DNA of 64,000 nucleotides from Pseudomonas neustonica (lineage in GTDB: Bacteria > Pseudomonadota > Gammaproteobacteria > Pseudomonadales > Pseudomonadaceae). Of this stretch, positions 35,459 through 42,733 are shown in pieces (the stretch's first letter is position 1; each line of letters starts with the position of its first letter). Both the position numbers and the translations under genes were made by a program. The DNA lies in assembly GCF_003797945.1 (NCBI RefSeq), contig NZ_RKKU01000008.1, forward strand, positions 1 to 64,000, given 5' to 3'. The notes beneath the pieces were generated by a model. The model did not search any database. It was not told where the DNA came from and saw only the letters and a list, made by a program, of their open reading frames with translations.

Positions 35459-36484
35459 TCAGTCGCCATCGCTGGAGTTGAAGCCACGCACCACACTCAG
35501 GGCTGCGGAAACAGGGCCAGTCAGCATGGTTTTAGTGGTATTCACATCCTCCAGCAGTGCCTTGAGGCTTTTCCGTCCTTCTTCTGTCTCCATTAGGGGG
35601 GCGATATCCGCGGGCAACTGCTCAAAGTGATCCAGAGTCTTGTTCAACTGTTGATTGAACTGCTCGGCCAGCGTCATTTGATCGTTCTCTGCCAGTAAGA
35701 GCGTGAGACCAGGTACGAAATAATCAGACAGGCCCTGCAGGGATGCATGCACTGTGTTGAGCGACTGTCCACTGCGCCAGGCATCGGCAACGTAGGGATT
35801 GGGTTTGCCATTGCCGCGTTCACCGATAGGTGCAGCCAGACGCCAGTCTGCTAATAGTTCAAGGGACTGCATGGCCGATTGCAAGGTGCCGTTGTCGTAA
35901 TCCTCAACGCTCAGGTAACGCTCTTCAAGCGCGGTCCAGTCAGTGTTCAAGGCGTTGGCGTTGGCGTCCAGATTACTGCTGATTGCAGTCAGCAGGTTGC
36001 AGCTGCGTTCTGCTGGCAGAGCCTTGTCTGTATCGATGATACGCTCGTCGTACAGCAGGTATTCGACCGCAGGAAAGCCCTGAATGGCAACGCTGTCACG
36101 GCTAATGGCATCGGCAGTGATGTCTTTGTCACCGTTCAACCAATAATCCACCTTGCTGGCTGTCAGGTTCTTGGGGTCTGGCCAGAACTGAAACTTCCAG
36201 GCACGGGTATTCTCTTCAATCGGGCCAAAGCCAACAAAACGTACTGCCTGCCAGGCGCTGAACGCGGACAGCCATTGCTCTTTAAGTGCTTGCATGCTGG
36301 CGGGAGAGGGGGCTGCGCAATAGCTGTCAGCGGTTTTTTCCAGTTCGCTGGTCGCGGCTGCCAACTGGCTGTAGCCGTGACCAATCTGCGCGTGCCAGGC
36401 TGCGCGGGGTGTTTCTGCCTGTGCGCTGCTGATCAAGCCCAGAGACAGCAACGAGGCGCAGCCAATACGATAAAGAAGCTTCAT
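35459..36484 (-). CDS. Imelysin-family periplasmic protein lacking the usual HxxE histidine
   Basis: The product is 341 residues with signal peptide MKLLYRIGCASLLSLGLISSAQA. Imelysin features: WLSAFSAWQAVRFVGFGPIEE, AIQGFPAVEYLLYDE and a helical-bundle C-terminus. At the GxHxxE position of imelysin/ICMP it reads GFPAVE: the His is replaced by Pro while the Glu remains, so it is unlikely to be a metallopeptidase and may bind iron or a partner. It lies 14 bases after the di-heme oxidase and three before the DUF1513 gene, within the iron operon. Confidence 0.85.
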   Translation of the reverse strand: MKLLYRIGCASLLSLGLISSAQAETPRAAWHAQIGHGYSQLAAATSELEKTADSYCAAPSPASMQALKEQWLSAFSAWQAVRFVGFGPIEENTRAWKFQFWPDPKNLTASKVDYWLNGDKDITADAISRDSVAIQGFPAVEYLLYDERIIDTDKALPAERSCNLLTAISSNLDANANALNTDWTALEERYLSVEDYDNGTLQSAMQSLELLADWRLAAPIGERGNGKPNPYVADAWRSGQSLNTVHASLQGLSDYFVPGLTLLLAENDQMTLAEQFNQQLNKTLDHFEQLPADIAPLMETEEGRKSLKALLEDVNTTKTMLTGPVSAALSVVRGFNSSDGD

Positions 36485-36498
36485 GGAAAGTATCTCGC

Positions 36499-37914
36499 TC
36501 AGAGGGAGTTAAGAAAACGCTGTAAAGCCCTGCGCTCAGCCGCGGGCAGTAGCCGATACTGATCCGCTGAGGCTGTGGCTTCGCCTGCATGCCAAAGAAT
36601 GGCCTCTTCCGGCGTGCGTGCACGGCCGTCGTGCAGAAAGCCTGCGTTGGCGTTGACTTGCTGTGCCAGGCCCAAGCCCCAGAGTGGCGGCGTGCGCCAC
36701 TCATTGCCATCAGCCAGGAATTCATCACGGCCGTCAGCCAAGCCAGGCCCCATATCGTGCAGTAGCATATCGGTGTAGGGCCAGATGACCTGTCCGCTCA
36801 AATCTTCGCGCTCCACCTTAGCCGTGGTGTAGGTCGGCGTGTGGCAGCCCGCGCAATTGAGCTGGTTGAATAGTTCGGCACCCTGTTGAACTTCAGGATC
36901 ATCCATCTCGCGACGGGTCGGCACGGCCAGACTGGCGGAATAGAAGGCAATGAAGTTGGCGACTTTGTCACTGACTTCCTTGTCTCCACCATTAGGGAAG
37001 GCACCGCATTGTTGCTCCGGCGTACAGTCGGTTTGCGGGCTTAGAGTGGAGGTCAGTCCCATGTCTCCGGCAAAAGCGCCCATCGACTGTTGCAGAATAT
37101 TGGGCTCTGCTGCCTTCCAGCCGAAACGACCGAGCACCGTGGTTTCACTTGCCTTGTCCCAGACGCGGTTGGCGCGTCCGGAAATGCCGTCGCCATTCTC
37201 ATCTTCAGGATCTTCTCGGCTCAGAATGTCAGCTTCGGCAATAGATTCGAGCAAGCCCAAACCGGTCATGGGTGGCGCAGCCCGCGGCGAAATCAGCAGG
37301 TTATCTGGCATCGGGCCGTAGTTGGGTGACTCAATGTGGTAAATCGGTTGACGCAGCGTGACTACAGTACCATCCGCCAGTTTTTGCTCAATTGCTTGCC
37401 ACTCCACGACCATGTTGGCCTCTGGCTTCATGCCAGGGATAGCCGATGTTTGTAACTGGCTGCCGTAAACTGGCGCAGGCAAAAATCCGTGGCGCTTGAG
37501 TATTTCTGCATCGCGTTCAGGATCGGCCGGCACTGCCAGCCGTAAAAAAAGTGATACCGACGGCTCATCAATGGATGCCGGTGCATGGCCGCGACCGTCT
37601 TTGATATGGCAGCCCTGGCATGAGTTCGTGTTGAACAGGGGACCAAGCCCGTCACGTGCGTCGGTGCTGGCAGGGGCGACGACCCAGGGGTTACGGAAAA
37701 AGCTGTTACCAACACTGAAATCAAGACGCTTGGTGATCGACAGGTTGCTTTGCGGTAAAGAAAAAGCGTTGTGATCGTGCTGCTCTACACTGCCTTCGCC
37801 ACCGGTCAAAGGCGTGTCTTGAATAGGGTAGGTGGACTGCGACCCAAGTGCTGCGCTGGACACAAGTACTAAGGGAGCCAGGAGTCTATTAAGTCGGTAA
37901 TGAGGGCGAGTCAT
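36499..37914 (-). CDS. Di-heme oxidoreductase-type cytochrome c (DUF1111)
   Basis: 471 residues with signal peptide (MTRPHYRLNRLLAPLVLVSSAALG). Two CxxCH haem motifs: CQGCHIKDGRG (about residues 98-108) and CAGCHTPTYTT near residue 355. The N-terminal segment SVGNSFFRNPWVVAPASTDARDGLGPLFN and GFLHDGRARTPEEAILWHAGEA are typical of the DHOR/'thiol oxidoreductase' family, related to MauG and cytochrome c peroxidase. It is the middle gene of the iron operon, so it may oxidise Fe(II) or haem-bound iron in the periplasm. Function of the family remains uncertain. Confidence 0.88.
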   Translation of the reverse strand: MTRPHYRLNRLLAPLVLVSSAALGSQSTYPIQDTPLTGGEGSVEQHDHNAFSLPQSNLSITKRLDFSVGNSFFRNPWVVAPASTDARDGLGPLFNTNSCQGCHIKDGRGHAPASIDEPSVSLFLRLAVPADPERDAEILKRHGFLPAPVYGSQLQTSAIPGMKPEANMVVEWQAIEQKLADGTVVTLRQPIYHIESPNYGPMPDNLLISPRAAPPMTGLGLLESIAEADILSREDPEDENGDGISGRANRVWDKASETTVLGRFGWKAAEPNILQQSMGAFAGDMGLTSTLSPQTDCTPEQQCGAFPNGGDKEVSDKVANFIAFYSASLAVPTRREMDDPEVQQGAELFNQLNCAGCHTPTYTTAKVEREDLSGQVIWPYTDMLLHDMGPGLADGRDEFLADGNEWRTPPLWGLGLAQQVNANAGFLHDGRARTPEEAILWHAGEATASADQYRLLPAAERRALQRFLNSL

Positions 37915-37968
37915 AAAACGTACCTACCGTTTATCAGAAGTAGTTGCGATTGCTGATGATACGCAATC

Positions 37969-38010
37969 AAAAAAACCGGTGGTAGCGTAAGTAGCTGCAT
38001 CACCGGTTTT
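37969..38010 (-). terminator. Terminator/attenuator inside the iron operon
   Basis: On the minus strand AAAACCGGTG (38010-38001) pairs with CACCGGTTTT (37981-37972) over a 19-base loop, followed by further T residues. It lies between the first imelysin gene and the di-heme oxidase gene. It would end part of the transcripts and give more of the first protein than of the three below. Confidence 0.75.
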
Positions 38011-38029
38011 ACTGTTACAACGTTGGGTA

Positions 38030-39385
38030 TTAGAAGCTATGGCCTGCATCGTCGGGCTGGAGTGAATCAACACCTACAATGGCGGCAACTTTCTCGATTG
38101 ATCCGGTTTGCTCAACCAGCGCCGCGATTGCGTCGTTTATAACTTTGGCGCCTTCAGCGTTGTCGGGCGCAATCATCATGTCGAACTTGACCGGATTCTC
38201 TGATGCCTCGGCACGTGTTTTCATTTCACCCAAAGCAGCCATGGTGGAGTCCAGTTCTGCAGTCAGTTTCTGGTCCAACTGGGCATCGTTATTGGCAACC
38301 AGGTCAGACAGCGAAGCGCCGGTTAACTCGGTGCCGTCAACGCGCAGATAAGTCCCGGTATAGACGTTTTGAATGCCTTTGCCGTTGTAATAGTGCGAGT
38401 TGTGCGTGTTGTCGCTGAAGCAGTCGTGCTCGTCTTCGTATGAGTTAGCTTCCAGTGCCACCTTCATGCGTTCGCCGGCCAGTTCACCGAGCGACAACGA
38501 GCCCATGCCGAAGAGCATTTTCTGGTAAGCAACTTGCGGCTCGATGGCAACAAACTCTGCGCGGTAGTTGCCCTCGGTATCGGCAGACCACTGACCCACC
38601 ATCCACTGCAGATCGGTCACCAGTAGGTCGGTTACCGCATCGAGGTAAGCTGCCCGGCGATCACAGTGACCATTGGTGCAATCATCGCCTTTGGCATAGT
38701 CGCTGGCAGGACGTTCGCCAGCACCTGCTGCAAAGCCATGCATGTCCTGGCCCCAGAGCAGGAACTCGATAGCGTGATAGCCGGTTGCAACATTCGCCTC
38801 AGAACCGCCCACTTCGTTCAGGCTGGCGAGCAGGTCAGGTGTCAGGGTGGACAGGTCCATAGTCTCGCCACCAATATTCAGTTCGGTATTGGCGATGATG
38901 TTCGCGTTGGCACCGTCGTTGCCCAGTGCGTGCTGATAGCCTTCAGCCTTGACGTAGTCGATCAGACCTTCGTCCAGCGGCCAGGCATTCAGTTGGCCTT
39001 CCCAGTCGTCAATCACAGCGTTGCCGAAGCGGAAAACCTCGGATTGCTGGTAGGGGACCCTGGCGGCTAACCATGCTTGCTTGGCCGCAGCGAGGTTTTC
39101 GGCGGTGGGATTTTCGATAAGCGCATCAGTTGCAGCATCCAACGCCTTGGCGGTGATTAGAGCGTCTTCAAAGGTGGCGTGCGCGAGGTCGGCATAATGA
39201 CTAACGACCGCTTCCGGGCTAACGGTGCTATCGGTCGTTGGCTTTTCAGCGGACTCGCTGGGCGCTGTAGCGGCCTGCTCTGGAGCATCAGGCTGTGCAG
39301 TCTTGTTCTCATCACTGCACGCGGTCAGTAAAAAAGAGGTGGATATTGCCAGCGCAAGCGCCTGTAGAGGAAAACGCACAGCCAT
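38030..39385 (-). CDS. Imelysin-family lipoprotein (IcmP-like iron-regulated protein)
   Basis: 451 residues. The signal peptide ends in lipobox LLTACS (Cys at 23), so it is a lipoprotein, followed by a charged, Ala/Pro/Thr-rich linker. The imelysin core has WLAARVPYQQSEVFRFGNAVIDDWEGQLNAWPLDEGLIDY and the full GxHxxE motif GYHAIEFLLWGQD. It also carries C-terminal GKGIQNVYTGTYL. Relatives include Pseudomonas aeruginosa insulin-cleaving protein IcmP and algicidal/iron-uptake IrpA proteins. GGGAG precedes the ATG, and a Fur-like box lies upstream. First gene of the operon, with a terminator directly after it. Confidence 0.9.
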   Translation of the reverse strand: MAVRFPLQALALAISTSFLLTACSDENKTAQPDAPEQAATAPSESAEKPTTDSTVSPEAVVSHYADLAHATFEDALITAKALDAATDALIENPTAENLAAAKQAWLAARVPYQQSEVFRFGNAVIDDWEGQLNAWPLDEGLIDYVKAEGYQHALGNDGANANIIANTELNIGGETMDLSTLTPDLLASLNEVGGSEANVATGYHAIEFLLWGQDMHGFAAGAGERPASDYAKGDDCTNGHCDRRAAYLDAVTDLLVTDLQWMVGQWSADTEGNYRAEFVAIEPQVAYQKMLFGMGSLSLGELAGERMKVALEANSYEDEHDCFSDNTHNSHYYNGKGIQNVYTGTYLRVDGTELTGASLSDLVANNDAQLDQKLTAELDSTMAALGEMKTRAEASENPVKFDMMIAPDNAEGAKVINDAIAALVEQTGSIEKVAAIVGVDSLQPDDAGHSF

Positions 39386-39412
39386 GGAGTACTCCCTGTC
39401 TTATAGCTATTA

Positions 39413-39441
39413 ACTAAATAATGATAGTGATTTGCATTACT
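39413..39441 (-). promoter_or_regulatory. Fur-like operator of the imelysin operon
   Basis: AAATAATGATAGTGATTTGC (plus strand, from about 39414) followed by ATTACTAATTATAAG contains the repeated GATAAT-like hexamers of Fur boxes, 30-55 bases before the imelysin ATG. Iron repression is inferred from this and the gene content. Confidence 0.6.
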
Positions 39442-39567
39442 AATTATAAGGAGGGGATGACATATTGCAACGCATGAGTGCCTTGCATCGGCAAATCAAC
39501 CTGAACCCTGAGTGGATCTGGCTGTCATCTTACAGTGAGAATATTCAATCCATAGATGGAGAAAACG

Positions 39568-39780
39568 ATGTCTAGCCACGTTTACAAGAAAGTAGAAGTC
39601 GCAGGTTCCTCTACCAAAAGCATTGAAGAAGCCATTGAAAGCGCGATCGCTGAGTGCAGCAAAACCATCAAGAATGTCGAGTGGTTTGAAGTCATGGAAA
39701 CCCGTGGCCACGTGACCGATGGCAAGGTCGCCCACTATCAGGTTGTGATTAAAGTGGGCTTCCGTCTCGATACCAATTAA
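39568..39780 (+). CDS. Dodecin flavin-storage protein
   Basis: Starts at ATG 39568 (GGAGA upstream) and has 70 residues, the normal dodecin size; the frame from 39556 adds four. The pattern HVYKKVEVAGSSTKSIEEAI, followed by KNVEWFEVMETRGHV and VAHYQVVIKVGFRLD, is the dodecin beta-alpha-beta-beta fold; the Trp in VEWFEV stacks on the flavin ring. Dodecamers bind riboflavin or FMN and buffer free flavin. It converges on the FMN-riboswitch-controlled lumazine synthase, making a small flavin locus. Confidence 0.93.
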   Translation: MSSHVYKKVEVAGSSTKSIEEAIESAIAECSKTIKNVEWFEVMETRGHVTDGKVAHYQVVIKVGFRLDTN

Positions 39781-39795
39781 TTCGGTATGGATTTT

Positions 39796-40284
39796 TTACT
39801 GGCTGGCCTTCGCTGCGAACGTTAGCGTTATCGCGCCATCTGCTGCGCTGGCCAGCTCTTCCCCCTTGCTAACGAAATGACGACTGAAGTACTGCTTGTG
39901 CTCATCATGCTCATGGAAATGGTGCGGGGTGAGTACAGCGGTCAACACCGGTACTTCAGTTTCAAGCTGGACCTGCATCAGGCCAGAAATGACTGCGTTG
40001 GCAACAAAATCATGGCGGTAAATCCCGCCATCTACTACCAAACCACTACAGGCAATTGCGGCGTAACGTCCGGTTTTGGCTAGCAGTTTGGCCTGCAGTG
40101 GAATCTCGTAGGCACCTGGAACGGCGATTACGTCGATCAGTTCAGGATCATAACCGCGTTCCTGCCATTGGCTTTTAAACCCTTCCAAGCAACGCAAAAC
40201 AATGTCGGCATGCCATGAGGCGTGAATGAAAGCAACGCGCTGGCTGCGGCGATCAAAAGTGAAATTCGTTGAGCTCTGATTCAT
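39796..40284 (-). CDS. ribH: 6,7-dimethyl-8-ribityllumazine synthase
   Basis: A 162-residue lumazine synthase, the penultimate enzyme of riboflavin synthesis. Motifs: RVAFIHASWHADIVLRCLEGF, VPGAYEIPLQAKLL (pyrimidinedione binding), ACSGLVVDGGIYRHDFVANAVISGLMQVQLETEVPVLTAVLTPHHF with the catalytic His in the HFHEHDEH region. Compared with the housekeeping form the usual VAVLIRGxTxHF is replaced by IACSGLVVDGGIYRHDF, resembling the divergent RibH2 type. AGGAAG precedes the ATG. It stands alone behind an FMN riboswitch, so it is probably a second, flavin-regulated copy beside a housekeeping rib operon elsewhere. Confidence 0.9.
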   Translation of the reverse strand: MNQSSTNFTFDRRSQRVAFIHASWHADIVLRCLEGFKSQWQERGYDPELIDVIAVPGAYEIPLQAKLLAKTGRYAAIACSGLVVDGGIYRHDFVANAVISGLMQVQLETEVPVLTAVLTPHHFHEHDEHKQYFSRHFVSKGEELASAADGAITLTFAAKASQ

Positions 40285-40370
40285 CAGTTACTTCCTGGAC
40301 CAAGGTGAATCAGGGCGAACGGGCAGGGCAAGGCCGGGCGCTGGAAAGCGGCGGCGCAGGCGACTGACGC

Positions 40371-40518
40371 GTTCTCTCTTATCCGGACTATCACCGTCGG
40401 CTCTGGAATTACACCAGATCTGCTGACCTCGACCGATAACACGGGTAGAGCGCTCGCGGGCTGAGGAGTTAACTCCATTACCGCCGGTGGGGAATTGCAC
40501 CCCGCCCCGAGAACGACG
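40371..40518 (-). ncRNA. FMN riboswitch (RFN element)
   Basis: Read on the minus strand: CGTTCTCGGGGCGGGGTGCA and ATTCCCCACCGGCGGTAAT at the 5' side, GCCCGCGAGCGCT and GGTCAGCAGATCTGGTGTAA in the middle, and TTCCAGAGCCGACGGTGATA then GTCCGGATAAGAGAGAACG at the 3' side. These are the conserved blocks of the six-stem FMN aptamer. It ends about 85 bases before the lumazine synthase ATG, which it should repress when FMN is abundant, by termination or by hiding the ribosome binding site. Confidence 0.95.
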
Positions 40519-40636
40519 CTGTTTTACACAGCGGGCAGCAATATAAGGCTTCTGGCCAAAGGCGTCAAAATGCAAGTCAGAGATAAAGCTTTGCCAATGG
40601 CGGCCGATACAGCTGCATGATAATTTAGAGGTGACC

Positions 40637-41089
40637 ATGCGTATTGACTCCATTCCAGCTGCAGCTGCAGCTGCCTCGGCTTCGCCGGCTCGTACTCCAG
40701 AGGTAACTAATCAGGACGCTGAAGCACCTTCAACCTCGGTGCGTGAGTTGGGCCAAGGGATCAAAGTGACGCTGTCGGAACGTGCGCAGGCCAAGGCCTC
40801 GGCGAGCAAAGCCGATCAGGCAGTCGAAGAGAGCAATCTTCCAGACACTATCAAGAGTTTACTCAAGCGAATCCGCGAGCTGAAAGCGCAGATCGCCGAA
40901 CAACAGGCGCAGTTGTCTGAACTGCAGCGCGCCGGTGCTGATCCGGAACAGATTAAAGCGGCACAGCAACAGCTGAGCAGCCTTAATTCAGCCTTGACCA
41001 CTGCTTACGCGAGCCTGGCCCAGGCAATGGACGGTGACTCTCTGAGCGATGAGCAGAAGCAGCAAGCGATGAGCCTCAGTATGGCTTGA
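40637..41089 (+). CDS. Small coiled-coil protein of unknown function
   Basis: 150 residues from the ATG at 40637 (AGAGG upstream; a GTG at 40631 is possible). The first ~50 residues are Ala/Ser/Pro-rich and probably disordered (SIPAAAAAASASPARTPEV). Residues ~75-125 form a heptad coiled coil (IKSLLKRIRELKAQIAEQQAQ, LSELQRAGADPEQIKAAQQQ, LSSLNSALTTAYASLAQAM). No signal peptide or catalytic motif. The lay-out recalls FlxA-like proteins but the link is weak. Divergent from the FMN riboswitch. Confidence 0.7.
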   Translation: MRIDSIPAAAAAASASPARTPEVTNQDAEAPSTSVRELGQGIKVTLSERAQAKASASKADQAVEESNLPDTIKSLLKRIRELKAQIAEQQAQLSELQRAGADPEQIKAAQQQLSSLNSALTTAYASLAQAMDGDSLSDEQKQQAMSLSMA

Positions 41090-41168
41090 CGTCAGGGAGC
41101 GGCTAGCGTTTCCCCGTTAGGGTGAGCAAGCGCGTAGCTTATATAAAAGCGTTCACCACTACTGGTAG

Positions 41169-41369
41169 TGCCATACCTGGATAAGTGGCGACATAATTTT
41201 TTCTGTCGCTCACGAGCTCACGAGCTCACGAGCTCACGGACTCACGGGCTCACGACCAGAGCGACGTGGTCTGGACTTCTCCGAGCTGGAGGGCATCTGG
41301 TATCTGTCCGACGATTACCCTGAAAAAGTTCGCCGCGCAGCCCGGCAAGAGATGATCAATAGCTGGTAG
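41169..41369 (+). pseudogene. Open frame without a start codon; possible gene remnant
   Basis: A frame open from 41169 to the TAG at 41367 has no ATG, GTG or TTG near its beginning. Its second half reads like real protein: ERRGLDFSELEGIWYLSDDY then PEKVRRAARQEMINSW. The first half runs through the 8-bp tandem repeat. It may be the 3' end of a decayed gene; the family is not recognised. Confidence 0.3.
41211..41258 (+). repeat. 8-bp tandem repeat, six units
   Basis: CACGAGCT is repeated three times exactly, then CACGGACT, CACGGGCT and CACGACCA. The unit contains the palindrome GAGCTC. It lies in the 398-base gap between the coiled-coil gene and the MFS gene, in which no other gene is supported. 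Confidence 0.85.
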
Positions 41370-41487
41370 CACAGGCAGGTATCCTAGAGTGAAACAGTCT
41401 TTTGTTTTATTTGACACAGTTTACTTCGACAAAACTCGAACAAGTGTGCGTTAATGCTCCGCTTCACTATCCCGCACCGGAGTTTGC

Positions 41488-42714
41488 ATGACCGCGCCGT
41501 CGCATTCTGATCGTCACATCTCAGCCCGAATGACGTTTTTCCTGGCTCTATGTTGTGGCTTGATTGTCGCCAACCTGTACTACTCGCAACCGCTGGCCGG
41601 ACCTATTAGTCGTGCGTTGAGCATGTCGCCGGAATCTGCTGGTTTGATCGTCACCCTGACCCAGATTGGTTATGTGATCGGCTTGTTGCTGGTCGTGCCG
41701 CTGGCTGACCTGGTAGAAAATCGCAAGTTGATTTTGGCTATGGTTGGCTTGTCGATGCTGGCCGTTATCGGCGCCGGCTTTGCCGATAACGCAGCGCTAT
41801 TTCTCATCGCCTCGTTACTGATTGGTGTGGGTGCGGTGGCGGTTCAGGTGATCGTACCGCTAGCTGCGCATCTGGCGAGCGAAGAGCGTCGTGGTCAGGT
41901 GGTTGGCAATGTGATGAGCGGCTTGATGTTCGGCATCATGTTGGCTCGCCCGGTAGCCAGTTTTATTACCGATCTGTATGGCTGGCATGCGGTTTTCGTG
42001 TTTTCTGCGCTGGTGATGTTGGTGCTGGGGATCACTATTCGGCTGGTGTTGCCACCGCGCTTACCCAAGGCGGCTATCAGCTATGGCGGGTTATTGGCTT
42101 CCATGGGTGGCTTGGCTCTTAAAACCCCGATTCTGCAACGTCGCGCCTTCTATCAGGCCATGATGTTCGGTGCTTTCAGTTTGTTCTGGACGACCACGCC
42201 GCTGCTGTTGGCCGGTCCCGCATTCAATATGTCGCAGTCCGGTATCGCGCTATTCGCATTAGCAGGTGTAGCCGGTGCGGTGTCTGCGCCATTGGCTGGC
42301 CGTGTCGCGGATGCAGGCCTCACCAGGCAAGCCACTATCGCGGCTATGCTGTTTGCCATAATATCGTTTGCGATCACGCTGCTGCTGCCATTGGGCTCAG
42401 CCAGCTCTTTGGCGCTGTTGGTGATGGCTGCCGTCCTCCTGGATTTTGGCGTTTCAGGCAACGTAGTTCTGGGGCAGCGCGCTATCTATGGCCTCAGCGC
42501 CGATCTGCGCAGCCGCTTGAATGGGCTCTATATGGCCACGTTTTTTGTTGGCGGGGCCGTGGGCAGTGCGATTGGCGTTTGGGGATATGCCCACGGCGGC
42601 TGGCCGATGGCAGCCATACTGGGTGGCGGCATGCCTGCATTGGCGTTGCTGACGCTCTTTTTTGTCGAGCCAAAAAACGATGCGGCTGAGTCGCTGTCGG
42701 CGTCGGCTGATTAA
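41488..42714 (+). CDS. Major facilitator superfamily exporter
   Basis: A 408-residue protein of 12 membrane helices with GGAG before the ATG. FFLALCCGLIVANLYYSQPL at the first helix and LADLVENRKLIL after helix two (the MFS loop 2-3 motif, here D-L-x-E-N-R-K) are typical of the YnfM/sugar-efflux-type DHA1 branch. The central loop joins two six-helix halves, and RLNGLYMATFFVGGAVGSAIGVWGY is the conserved helix 10-11 segment. Substrate cannot be assigned. It converges on the monooxygenase gene with only 19 bases between. Confidence 0.88.
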   Translation: MTAPSHSDRHISARMTFFLALCCGLIVANLYYSQPLAGPISRALSMSPESAGLIVTLTQIGYVIGLLLVVPLADLVENRKLILAMVGLSMLAVIGAGFADNAALFLIASLLIGVGAVAVQVIVPLAAHLASEERRGQVVGNVMSGLMFGIMLARPVASFITDLYGWHAVFVFSALVMLVLGITIRLVLPPRLPKAAISYGGLLASMGGLALKTPILQRRAFYQAMMFGAFSLFWTTTPLLLAGPAFNMSQSGIALFALAGVAGAVSAPLAGRVADAGLTRQATIAAMLFAIISFAITLLLPLGSASSLALLVMAAVLLDFGVSGNVVLGQRAIYGLSADLRSRLNGLYMATFFVGGAVGSAIGVWGYAHGGWPMAAILGGGMPALALLTLFFVEPKNDAAESLSASAD

Positions 42715-42733
42715 CTGCCTGCGGTTGTTACAG

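Noticed and set aside
41211-41258. CRISPR array
   Set aside because: The 8-bp tandem units have no spacers and no cas genes; it is a plain tandem repeat.
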